Source of the DNA: Sequoia sempervirens
Lineage: Eukaryota > Streptophyta > Pinopsida > Cupressales > Cupressaceae
Length of the DNA stretch: 64,000 bases
Assembly (NCBI GenBank): GCA_007258455.2
Contig: VDFB02193867.1
Coordinates: 566,707,742 to 566,771,741 of the forward strand
Reading direction: 5' to 3'
The translations under genes were made by a program, and so were the position numbers. This document shows positions 1-10,063 of the stretch, in pieces; the stretch's first letter is position 1; the number at the start of each line of letters is the position of its first letter. Below the pieces are notes generated by a model. That model saw only the letters and a list, made by a program, of their open reading frames with translations. It did not search any database and had not been told where the DNA came from.

Positions 1-300
1 CTTGATATGAATTCTAATAAATTTGCATTCTGTGATAGAAAATAAATAGTAGAGGATGATAGAGTAAATTGATTTGATATTGATTTAGCATTGATTTCAT
101 GATATGAGTCACTTAGATAGAACAGTTGATATGGTTCACTTAATATGAGTCATTCGATATGGTTCACTAATATGGTTCAATGATAGATAGATATGAGTCT
201 GATTGATTTGTATGATGTGAAGTAGATAGATCATGTTGATATGGGTCAATGATATGAGTCTGGTTGATTATCCTTGTGATGACCAAAAAATAGGAGGGTT
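1..300. repeat. GATATG-rich degenerate repeat
   Basis: Short phrases such as gatatgagtc and gatatggttcac recur many times with loose spacing, and no open frame crosses the stretch. The same phrase reappears near 4165-4180, on the far side of the PMD remnant and the low-complexity tract, so both may belong to one old repeat unit. No finer assignment is possible. Confidence 0.5.
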
Positions 301-377
301 TTAAAAACCTCCAAATCAAAGAGCACTTCCTTGTAGGGTGGGATCAAAAATGAGATCTAACACCTACAAATGTATAG

Positions 378-1594
378 TTGATAGTGGGATGTGGGATGGG
401 ACCTTTATTATCTATGCCATCGATTCAGGTCAACAGGGGACTATTGACTGCACTAGCAGAGAGGTGGCATTCTGAGCATAATACCTTTCATTTGCTAACG
501 GGTGAGATGACCGTGACCCCCGAGGACATATACAGGATTCTGGGGGTTCTAGTGGTAGGTGCTCTTGTGGTTTATGACCACAAGGAGCTAGGTGGTATAG
601 ATGCACTTAGGAGGGTGTTTGGGGATGCTTAGATAGCAGGGTATTGGGTGCCATGGTTAGATTTTAGTGGATATACGACCTTACCTATAGTTTTGGGTGC
701 ATTCATTTGAGGCTTCCTTTGTCTAGATCACCGGTCAAAGGGATTATCCGTTGGTTGGGAGAGGATCATTGAGCTAATGATAGCTCAATAGTGGAGATAT
801 GCTTGGGGGAGCTGCATGTTAGCTCATTTATACCATGATTTGCATTAGGTAGTATACATTGGATTATCCACTTTGTCTTGTGGTGTTACCCTACTCCAGG
901 TCTAGGCATGGGAACATATTGCTATTACGAGACCACTTTGTCCTAGAGTTACCAGGTAGACCATATGTGTATGCATATTCGATTGCACTTGTACAGCCCA
1001 GGCTGGGCAAGTTGGAGTACTAGCGATAGACACTTGATGATGTTGATTCAGTGATATGGAGGCCATATACAGATTGTGAGGGTGGGATATGAATCATCTA
1101 GATATGCCATTTGTATGTATGCCCCAGTATTTGATAGGGCAGACCCCATTTATTATAGAGAGATTTTTGGCATTGCGACTACAGATACAGTATGGATTTA
1201 AGGGATGCCTTAGGGTGTTGCACATTATGGGAAATGCAAGGATGATCCTAGATGGGGGCCATGTATTTCATATCAGGTAGCATATATAGAGTATACTAGT
1301 TTACAACCTGAGGCATGTGCTTACAAGCTAGATATTATTGTAGGAATGTCAAATGAGTACATTACTTATTTTCACACACACCCATTCCTATGTTTGACAT
1401 GTCTAGATGAGCCAGTGACCATTTTCATGGCACAAAAACTAGGGGGTAGGATACAGGAGGATGTGGTAGGGGGAGAGCAGGTGGTGGGTGGAGGGGATGA
1501 GGAGAAGAGTGGAGAGGAGGTAGAGAGTGGTGATGAGGAGAGCTTAGATGATGGTGGTGGTGATGACAACAAAGATGGTAGAGGGGAGGAGTAG
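378..1594 (+). pseudogene. Plant mobile domain (PMD, MAIN-like) protein remnant
   Basis: The first 84 codons (378-632) carry the characteristic PMD stretch: LLTALAERWHSEHNTFHL, then GEMTVTPEDIYRIL and a V-V-G-x-L-V-V-Y-D segment. Further blocks follow in shifted frames: a W-V-P-W-L-D-F segment near 645, a G-Q-T-P-F-I-I-E-R-F-L segment near 1140 and an N-E-Y-I-T-Y-F segment near 1350. The tail (1450-1594) is acidic and glycine-rich, as often seen after this domain. PMD proteins (Pfam Aminotransferase-like/PMD family) occur both as host silencing factors (MAIN, MAIL) and inside plant transposons. Stops and frameshifts throughout show it is dead. No intron is evident. In this repeat-rich setting a transposon origin is more likely than a host MAIN gene, but I cannot prove it. 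The start is simply the first ATG of the longest domain-bearing frame. Confidence 0.62.
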
Positions 1595-2284
1595 AGGCTC
1601 GTGAGGTAGAGGAAAAATATCTTGGATCATGCTTAGATCATGCAAAGGCTGAGGTCTGGTACTAGATGGCAGATAGCGATCAAAGTCTCCTCTACAACAT
1701 AACAGATACAAATAGATACTCTACAGGCCCAGGTACAAAAACTTTAGGGGTAGTAGGCATAGTTGCAGAGCTAGTTGGCTTAGGCTCAGAGTTTCATAGT
1801 GCAGTTACAGGCACCTCTTCCTACCCAAGACCCACAGGTGGCCCAGTTGATAGCAGAGAGGGATTCTTTCAGATGAAGGGTAGTAGAGGCATAGGGTGTC
1901 ACTCAGAGACTCATGGGAACTATTGAGAGTGCATCTTTGTGAGAAGCCATTGTAGAGGGATTTGAGATTGCTATGGAGGCTAAGTACTACTGGGTTAGGT
2001 ATGAGGAGTTGTGCCCTTCTGACTGTAGAGAGCCTTACCCTCTGTCCCACAGTAGGACTAGGAGCAGATCCTAGACAATGACACATAATAGAAGGGATAT
2101 AGGGCCTTGACAGGATCTTGACGTAGGGGGTAGTGGCAGGCCACCATCCTCTAGACTAGCTCCATCAGGGGCCTCTACTAGCCAACTATGATATGTGATG
2201 TTGATTGTTGCAATATTATTGATGTATATCATTTTTGGAGCATGTACCTTGTTTTTGATCATATCTCATGTATCTCTTGAGACT
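1595..2284 (+). other. Decayed tail downstream of the PMD remnant
   Basis: This region has moderate GC and fragmentary frames. The longest on the plus strand (1666-1926) begins near a region rich in D, S and T and shows no domain I recognise. Base composition resembles the PMD remnant rather than the AT-rich tract that follows, so it is probably the degraded C-terminal part or 3' region of the same unit. No independent gene can be supported. Confidence 0.35.
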
Positions 2285-3560
2285 TGTTAGTCTCATTGGA
2301 CATTGGACATTTGTATTTATTTTTTATGAGCGATGATATGTAGCGGTGATGAGTTTTGATGATATGCATTTTTGATGTGATGATGATATGGATATGCATT
2401 TGTTTTTATATGTTATGAGATGGATTTTGATATGCATTTTAATGATTTTATGTCTAACCATGTGATGCAGGATGATTCGTATGATGATGATTTATGATGT
2501 GTACTAATGATGTCATGCAGGTGGGTGACTTTATGATGTGATTAATGAAAATATGCAGATGGGATATTTGATATGCTTCTGAAAATATATTTTTTTTGCA
2601 AAAGATGCGGAAATGTAATGTATGCATGGAATGGTTTTTTTTGTTTGGATTTTTCAAATGCAATAAATAATGATGATATGATGAAAAGTGGATGTTGCAT
2701 TTATGAAATGCATCATGAATGTGTAGTATGTATATGAATTAGGAAATTATATGAAAGGATATGTGAAATGGGTCAAATGTTATGGGAAAATGATATGATA
2801 TATAAATGATATGAAAATGATAGATGATGTGAATGTAATGTGACAAGTGATAAATAATGGGATGAAATGAACATATTTAATAATAATTAGATGTATGATA
2901 AGATGATAAATGATATGTAATGAAATGATGATGAAATGATATGAAATGATAGCGATAAATGATAATGAGATGAAAATGTGATGAAATGATAAGGATAAAT
3001 TGATAACGAAATGTAATGAAATGATGATATGATTGATTAAAAGATAATGGGAAATTGATAATGAAATGATTGGTGAAATGATAATAAATAAATTGATAAT
3101 GCAATGAAATGATAAGTGAAATAAAATAGATTATGAAATGATGATATAAAGATAAAATATGAAAATAAAATGAAGATGATAAATGATATGGAGTAGTGTA
3201 GAAATGAAAATGAAATGGATATAAAAAATGATAAGATGGTAATGAGATGAAGATGATAGATAATGTGAAAATGAAAGTGATATGAAATATTGAATGAATA
3301 AATGAATGATAGGAAATGATAAAGGATCTAAATTATATGAATGATTTATATAATGAAGATGATATAAAATGAGAATGATCAATGGTATGTAATGAAAGGA
3401 TAAATGATATGATAATGAATAATGGTGGATAAATAAATGATAAAGGATTGAAATGATACGCAAATGAATGATAAATAATAAACTATATGATATGTACATG
3501 ACCTAGATGAAATCATAATGATTAATGAAATGATAATGAAGATAAAAGATGATAATTAAA
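2285..3560. repeat. Cytosine-poor ATGA/GATA low-complexity tract
   Basis: The plus strand is built from endless variants of aaatgatatg, gatgaaatga and ataaatgataa. Cytosine becomes very scarce from about 2690 onward, roughly one per line of 60 bases or fewer. The long minus-strand frames here are translations of this repeat (H, I, L, S, Y and F only) and not genes. The unit is irregular, so it is simple-sequence-like rather than a clean satellite. Confidence 0.75.
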
Positions 3561-4725
3561 CAAATTTCTGAATTTCCTCTACAAATAGTCCAAAGAGACA
3601 TGACAACTATTGATGTTTTTGTTCAGCCTTTCAAAATTTTGATGCAAATCCAATATGTAGATATGTACAATGATCTAAATGAAATATGACTAAATGAAAC
3701 CAACTATTTGTTGAGCCTTTTGTTAGCTTTATTGAATCATCATAGAGCGTTTTAGAATGTTGGAAGTATGTACAAGCGTCACAAGGGAAATTAGCACCAA
3801 TGATGACCAGAGTACAACTTTCATGATTTTTGATATAGCAAATGAACACAAGCATCGAGGTATAATTGAACTAAGATGACCTGAGCATTTTTTGCACAAA
3901 AAAACAAAGATTAACCACTTTCTGATGCAAATGTTGAACTATCATCTATAATACACTGTAGAAATGATGTCTCATGACATATTTGCACCAAATTGATAGT
4001 TAAGCTCAAGAAAACAAACAAAGAAAAATCATCCTCTTTTCTCGCCATTCTAGTTCAAGACATCATTGAATATGCTCTGGAGAGATGATATCGAAAATCA
4101 AACAAACATTATTCAAAATATAATACTCCTATTCCAAACATTATTCAAATTTTAGATCATCCAGATATGAGTCATGATATGGTACTTGCTGAAAGCTATT
4201 GTGATATGGATCAATGATTGGATAACTATTCATAGTATTTGTTTGTTTCCTTGCATGATTAGATTTTTATGTCATTGTTTAGCTATTTTGGTAAAACCTA
4301 AATATTTTTTTTCCCCCAGTATGTCAACGTTTGCCCCTAGTATTGACACAACTTGCTAAAATGAATATGTACAATGATCAAGCCATGGTAAGATGTTGTT
4401 GCTCTAGGAAAATGATGGAATTATGATGTTGTTATAGCCCTAGAATGATGCAGAAAAAGAAGGATAAGAAGCTAAGTGCAGAACCTGAATTAATAGATGG
4501 AGAGCTACAAATAATTTCTATTTGCCAGATTTTCACTATTTGTGTTTATTGCATTTTTTCAATTTCTTTTTGATTTTTTGTATTTTTCTTGTCAATAGAC
4601 TGCCTGTTGCCAAGTTTTCACCCTATGATGATTTTTTTTATTTTTTTGTGTTTTTTTCTATTTTTTTAGGACTTTTTTTGCTATTCTTGTATTTTTTAGG
4701 ACTTTTATAGATGATGATAACTACT
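3561..4725 (-). other. Probable 3' untranslated flank of the minus-strand gypsy element
   Basis: Immediately after the polyprotein stop (codon at 4726-4728, read on the minus strand) the minus strand is A-rich with repeated short AAAAAATAC/AAAAAGTCC-type runs (plus-strand T-runs 4540-4710). This is a usual appearance for 3' UTRs of Tat-type elements. I could not find a copy of this region to the right of the gag, so no LTR can be assigned. From 3561 to about 4480 nothing else is recognisable. Confidence 0.4.
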
Positions 4726-5860
4726 TTAGACATAATACTTTTTCAAGTGCATGCTGTTGATGGGTTCATCAAATAGGTCCCCTTCTGGTGTTGATATCTT
4801 GTACGCTTCTAAACTGTATACTGTGATGACCATGTACAGACCCAACTAATTTGGTTCAAACTTCCCTTCTTTTCTTTGTCTCGCTAATTTCGTGGGTTTT
4901 CCTTCAAAACAAGATCACCAACTTGAAAGGCACATGGATTGAATTTGTGATTATAGCTGTGAGAAATCATCTGTTGATATGCGTTCAAATCATCAGTTGC
5001 TCGTTGTCTCTTTTCATCGAGGAGTTCCAACTCTTGTAGCTGGGAGATTTTGTATTCATCATCTATGATTAAACCTTTCAGTGATACTCTAAGTGATGGA
5101 ATCTTAACCTCTAGAGGAAGTATGGCCTCTACTCAATAGACAAGAGCATACAGTGTTGCTCTTGTTGGTGTTCAGATGCTAGTTTTGTAGGCCCATAATG
5201 CGGGATTGAGTTGAACATTCCAATCTTTCCCTACATCATTCACAGTCTTCTTCAAAATTTTCAATATAGTCTTATTTAAGGCCGCTGCTTGGCCATTCCC
5301 TTGTGGATAGTATGGTGTTGAATATTTGTGCTAAATATGGAATCTCTCACAAATTTCATCAACATCGTGGTTCTTGAAGGGTCATCCATTATCTATGATA
5401 ATGGAGTTGGGAATGTCGTATCAACAAATAATATAGTTGAGTATGAATGATGAGATTTGTTTTTTGGTAACCTTAGTAAGAGGTACTGCCTCAATCCACT
5501 TGGTAAAGTACTCTGTCGCTATGATGATGAAATTGTGTCCATTCAATGATGAAGGATGAATCTTTCCAACTAGATCTAACCCCCACTAAGAGAATGGTCA
5601 GGTTGATGTGAACATTTGTAGTTCTTGTGTAGGAGCATGAATGAGATTCCCATGAATCTGACATTTTGAGCACTTCTTCACAAAAGTGAACAAATCTCTT
5701 TCCATTGTAGGCTAGTAGTAACCCATTCTAATCAATTTCTTGGATAAGGTTAGTCCACTTGAATGAGTACCACAAATGCCACCATGAACTTCTTGTAAAG
5801 CCTTGTCAGATTCGTCCCATTCAAGACATAAGAGTAAATTACCATCAAGACAATGGTGAT
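4726..5860 (-). pseudogene. Integrase domain, gypsy element 1
   Basis: On the minus strand an N-terminal zinc-binding segment is visible: H-G-G-I-C-G-T-H near 5780 and K-K-C-S-K-C near 5665. It is followed by an H-A-P-T-Q-E-L linker, then the catalytic core: GLDLVGKI near 5580, A-T-E-Y-F-T-K-W-I-E-A near 5510 (first catalytic Asp region, here with E), I-D-N-G near 5395 and P-Y-Y-P-Q-G-N-G-Q near 5310. The C-terminal part runs through F-Q-V-G-D-L-V-L-K to the stop at 4726. No chromodomain is seen. Integrase inserts the retrotransposon cDNA into the chromosome. Several in-frame stops and lost residues, including the usual E of the DDE triad after P-Q-G-N-G-Q, show it is inactive. Confidence 0.8.
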
Positions 5861-6089
5861 AGAGGGTGTAAGCAATAAGAGTATAGCGAGAGGATTGGCA
5901 GATAAAGTTGCACTTTTGGTTATAGGATAATTCAAGTTGTAAGTTGTCATCTTTTAGGTAGGCATAAATATTTCCATACCAAGGTGAATTGGATCCTACT
6001 AAGTGGAAAATGATTTGGCTTTCAGGTGTGTCATATGTAGGTGTAAATGATTGTTCCCCTACAAATTCATAGTGAGCTTGATTTTATAG

Positions 6090-6475
6090 GAGTTGCAACA
6101 ATGATGTGATCATGGCCATGGTGTCAATTGCTTTGTTATCAAGTCTTGGAATCTATATGAATTTTGTATCTACGATGTACTTGAAATCATCAACCGTCTT
6201 CTTATATGGAAATAATTTATCATCTTTTGTTTGATAATCATCATTTATCTGATTAATGACTAACTATGAGTCACCATAGACTTGTAGTTCTGTGATCCTC
6301 CATTCCAAAGATATCTTGAGTCCAATGATTAAAGATTCATATTCGGCTATGTTGTTGGTGCATGGAACCATTAGCCTATATGACTGAGGAATGGTATGTC
6401 CTTGAGGGTTGGCAAAGAGTATGCCTGTCCTCGATCCATGTTGAGTGAAAGAACCATCAAAATATAATGACCATG
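6090..6475 (-). pseudogene. Archaeal-type RNase H (aRNH) domain, gypsy element 1
   Basis: The minus strand reads Y-F-D-G-S-F (first catalytic Asp), then C-T-N-N-I-A-E-Y-E-S-L (catalytic Glu) and L-Q-V-Y-G-D-S (second Asp). A weaker N-K-A-I-D-T-M-A (last Asp) follows near 6130. These four acidic positions and the T-N-N-x-A-E-Y-E signature are typical of the additional RNase H in plant Tat elements. RNase H degrades the RNA strand of RNA:DNA hybrids during reverse transcription. The position after the canonical RNase H and before integrase is the usual one for the group. Confidence 0.8.
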
Positions 6476-6549
6476 GTTGTTTTGATTTTGCAGTGAAGAC
6501 ATTAGCATCTAGAAATTCAATGTGCATGGGATGCCTTGCTTGTAGTGGT

Positions 6550-6960
6550 ACTTTAGCCAGTTGATCAATAATAACTTTTCCTTTGATTGCTTTGCGATCA
6601 ACATAATGAATTCCAAACTCGCTCAAGATCATAACCCATTTTGCTAACCTTCCTATCAATGTAGCCTTTCTTAGAAGATACTTGAGTGGATCAATATTTG
6701 CAATAAGATTGATTGTATGAGTTAACATGTAGTGTCGAAACTTCTATGAGGAAAAGACTACTACTAGACAAGCTTTCTCAATGAAAGTGTAGTTGAGTTC
6801 ATGATCTGTTAGCATTTGGCTGATGTAATAAATTGCACGTTCCTTTCCTGTAGAGTCCTCTTGTGCTAATAATGCCCCCAAAGATATCTCTGTTGTAGCA
6901 ATATATAAGATTAGTGGTTTTTCTATATTTGGTGGTACTAGAACTGATGGATTCATTAGG
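6550..6960 (-). pseudogene. Canonical gypsy RNase H domain, element 1
   Basis: The minus strand reads a L-Y-I-A-T-T segment (normally D at the catalytic position), S-L-G-A-L-L-A-Q, A-I-Y-Y-I-S-Q-M-L, then N-Y-T-F-I-E-K and F-R-H-Y-M-L. These are the expected landmarks of the RT-linked RNase H of Ty3/gypsy elements. A stop after V-V-V-F-S-S breaks it. The following segment (L-L-R-K-A-T-L-I-G-R-L-A-K-W) is the normal connection toward the aRNH. Confidence 0.78.
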
Positions 6961-7097
6961 TACTACTTGATCTATAGAAAGGCCATTTCACACTTGCCAT
7001 CCCATTTGAAAGGAACATTCTTATGCAATAGATGTGTGAAATGTAGACTTTTATTTTCCAGTTGCATGATGAACCTTCGTATAGATTGAAGCCATTC

Positions 7098-7928
7098 CTA
7101 TAATGACCTCAACTGACTGATATTCCTTGGTGAAGGAATTTCCATGGTTGCTTGCACCTTGGCAGGATCTACTTCAATTCCATTTTCAGACACTATGTAT
7201 CCCAAAAGTTTTCTAGATGTGACTCCGAAAACACATTTCTTAGGGTTAAGGAAAACTTTGAACTTTTCTAACCTTGCAAAGATTTTGGATAATACTTCAA
7301 GATGTCCTTTTCTTGTGTATGACTTTGCCAATATATCATCTACATAATCTTACATGAATGTGTGCATCATGTCATGAAAAATTATAGTCATAGCCCTTTG
7401 ATATGTAGCCCCATCATTTTTTAGACTGAAAGGCATGACATTCCAATAATAAGTCCCCCATGGAAATGGGAAAGCTATTTTTTCCTGGTCTTTAGGTGCA
7501 ATCTTGATTTGGTTGTACCCAAAAAAAACATCTATTAATGAATACATGGCATGGCCAGCTGTCAGATCAACTATAGTATCAATGTTTTGAAGTGGGAAGT
7601 CATCCTTAGGACATGCTTTATTAAGATCTCTAAAATTTGTGCACACTCTAATACTTTTGTTAGGCTTGGACATAGGAACAATGTTGGAGATCTATTCTGC
7701 ATAGTCGATTGATCCTATAAATCCCACAACAAGGAGTTTTCTAAGTTCTTCTTTAACCAGTAGTGCAACATGAGGATGCATCTTTCTGAGTTTTTGTTTT
7801 ATAGGTTTAACTCTTGGTTTGGTGGACAAGTGATGCATTATAAGATTAGGATCAAGACTTGGCATGTCTTCATAAGACCAAACAAAGTTGACTTGATTTT
7901 CTCTCATAAATTTCATGAACTCAGGCAC
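7098..7928 (-). pseudogene. Reverse transcriptase domain, gypsy element 1
   Basis: On the minus strand the frame begins with a F-V-W-S-Y-E-D-M-P segment and H-H-L-S-T-K-P-R-V-K-P, continues with R-V-C-T-N-F-R-D-L-N-K-A-C-P-K-D, Y-S-L-I-D-V-F-F-G-Y-N-Q-I and W-N-V-M-P-F-S-L-K-N-D-G-A-T-Y-Q, and reaches Y-V-D-D-I-L at about 7322-7345, the polymerase active site with both aspartates. It ends with L-N-P-K-K-C-V-F-G-V and L-L-G-Y-I-V. These are the seven RT blocks of Ty3/gypsy elements. A stop just before the YVDD block and another after I-D-Y-A-E break the frame. Confidence 0.88.
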
Positions 7929-8685
7929 TTTATTTTTTCATTGATGCAACTAATTGTAGAATCCTTGGTTTTTCTGTTGCTTCAAGATTAACTTCTTTTA
8001 TAGGCTCAGTCAAGATAGGGGATCAATTGTTAGAGTGCTTTAGGAGAGTGTCAAGTATCCCATCATTTGGTGCCTTAAAAAGGTTTTCACCATCTGATAT
8101 GCTCTTTGTTTTATCTTTTGTTTGATCAAACACTGCTAGATTCTAGTTTTCACCATTAGATCTTTCTTTCTGATTTTTATTTTTGTAGCTAGGAGACTTG
8201 AAACTCTCTTGATTAAAGACTCTATGCCAAAAATTTCTAGTGGAACAATCCTTTGTGTCATCCATAGAAAGGAAGTTCATGATAGATTCATCGCTTAGAA
8301 ACATAGGCATATCGATAGGTTTGGATAGATCCCAGTCAATGACATCAATATGTATTAGCAGCAATGGGTCATTAGGCTGCGTGAAATTGGCTATGGTTAT
8401 GGTCATAATGGAGTTGTCTGTAGGATTTGAGGTATGAGGCAGATCAAAGATGATACTATTCTCACAATAGTCTTGTTTGATTAAATCTGACTTGGTATCA
8501 CTAGAATCATAGTTACCTTGTAGTTCAGATCCTCACAGTTGGGACCCTAACCCTTCACCTTCAATTAGAGTTGAAGTGTGTTTGTGTATGACATCAACCT
8601 TTTTGTCCCTGAAGAACTCATCATTGTTGATGGTGTCCCATTCATATTCACTAGAGTCTGTGTTAGAGTTATTATCCATGAAATT
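7929..8685 (-). other. Spacer between G-patch segment and RT, element 1
   Basis: This is continuation of the polyprotein without a named domain. The longest piece (8143-8406, minus) contains N-F-T-Q-P-N-D-P and P-M-F-L-S-D-E-S-I-M-N, acidic and hydrophilic like the inter-domain linkers of related plant elements. Stops are frequent. It is annotated as part of pol and not as a separate gene. Confidence 0.5.
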
Positions 8686-9204
8686 CTAAATTGCTATTAA
8701 ACATGCTTCTCCTATATCAAAACCTTCTTGCAATGTGAGGACAATATCATGCAACTGCTTGGATTCTCTTTCTTTTGAGTTAGTATCATAGCCTAGTCTT
8801 ATTTTATCTTTGGCAGAAAGTCCTGGAAGATAAATAGGCTCAACTACTCCTTTTATTTTCCCAATAGGACCATTGCCATCATAGCCCATATTTTTCATGA
8901 CTGAATACCCTTTACCATATTGGTCGATTGGTATCTTGACATTGAGAACTATTTTGTCTTCGTCTTTATAGAGCCACTTTAGAACTTCTCTATCCTCAGG
9001 ATCTTCCATGGGGAATTTTTCTTTGATAAATTGTCCATTAAATTTTTTACTTGGTTTTGTTGGTGGTTGCATTGATGTTGATGCTACAGATATCTGATGT
9101 TTTGTGATAGAAGGTTTCCCATGTGACTGAGGTGATGTAGGAAGATTAGCAAGATAGAGAGTACTCCCTAACTCCATTTTACTTGAATCATAGTTGCTTG
9201 TCAA
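8686..9204 (-). pseudogene. G-patch-like segment downstream of protease, element 1
   Basis: This 172-codon minus-strand frame contains Y-G-K-G-Y-S-V-M-K-N-M-G-Y followed by D-G-N-G-P-I-G-K and G-V-V-E-P-I. The glycine spacing matches the G-patch pattern (hydrophobic-x-x-x-G-[FYW]-x-x-G-x-G-[LI]-G). G-patch motifs bind RNA or helicases and occur C-terminal to the protease in some retroviruses and retroelements. Here it lies between protease and RT. The frame is open over its full length, unusually long for this element. A serine- and threonine-rich region precedes the motif. The domain call rests on the motif only. Confidence 0.6.
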
Positions 9205-9352
9205 AGCTTTTGGTTAATTGGTTGATTTGTGTATCAACTTTGGGAGAAGTACTAACAGGAGCTTCTCAATTGTTCAGAACCAAAGTGTCTTGACTAGCTT
9301 TGATGTTTGCATAAGTTTGACTATTTGAATTATCAACTAGTATTGTGATCTC

Positions 9353-10036
9353 CTATTTGTCATACAAAAACTTAAGACATTGATGATATGTGGATGGAAC
9401 AGCTTGCATTTTGTGGATCCAAGGATGACCCAACAAGATGTTGTATGCAAGATCATGATCTAATACTTGACAGAAAGTATTCTTGATGACAGGTCCCACT
9501 TTGACTGGCAACATGATTAAACCCTTGGACGCTCTTTCCTCATCATCATAGGCTTTAATAGTAATCTTTCTTTTGGTATCAATGGAGTCCTTAGAAAATC
9601 CTAAAGTCTGAACTAACTTTGTGGTATATATGTTCAAACTAGCACCTCCATCTATTAGGATGTGTTTGACATGAAACTTATGTATCATGACTTCTAAGTA
9701 TAATGATGAATTATGGGGATGAGTCATGGAAATGTTATCTTTTTTAGAGAATGAGAGGAATTTGGGTGAGGACAAGTGTCCCACCATGGCTTTAAATTGG
9801 TCCACATCTAGATTAGTGGATATAGTTGTTTCAACGAGGGCCTTTTCTAGAATTTCCTTGTGTGCTGGGGAAATGTTCAAGAGTTCTAAGATAGAATTAT
9901 GAGCCAGAGTTTTTTGAAGTTGATTGACTAAGTCATATTGATGTTGAGGCAAGGGTACAATGGATTTTGAAGAAGCACCCTTTAAGACAACCTTAGCTTG
10001 TTCCCTTGTTGTTTCATTGACTTGTCTATAATCCAT
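9353..10036 (-). pseudogene. Aspartic protease (retropepsin) domain, element 1
   Basis: This 227-codon minus-strand frame has H-I-L-I-D-G-G-A-S-L-N-I as its active-site block (D-[ST]-G in most proteases, here D-G-G) and Y-N-I-L-L-G-H-P-W-I-H-K-M near the C terminus, the typical ILGRPW-like flap-distal block, followed by A-V-P-S-T-Y-H-Q. The enzyme would cleave the gag-pol polyprotein. Single-domain length fits a retropepsin plus linker. It is one of the best-preserved frames of the element. Confidence 0.82.
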
Positions 10037-10063
10037 CTTCTCCTTAACTTTTATAACATTGAC

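Noticed and set aside
2877..3499. Minus-strand frames rich in H, I, Y, S and F
   Set aside because: Direct translations of the C-poor ATGA repeat.
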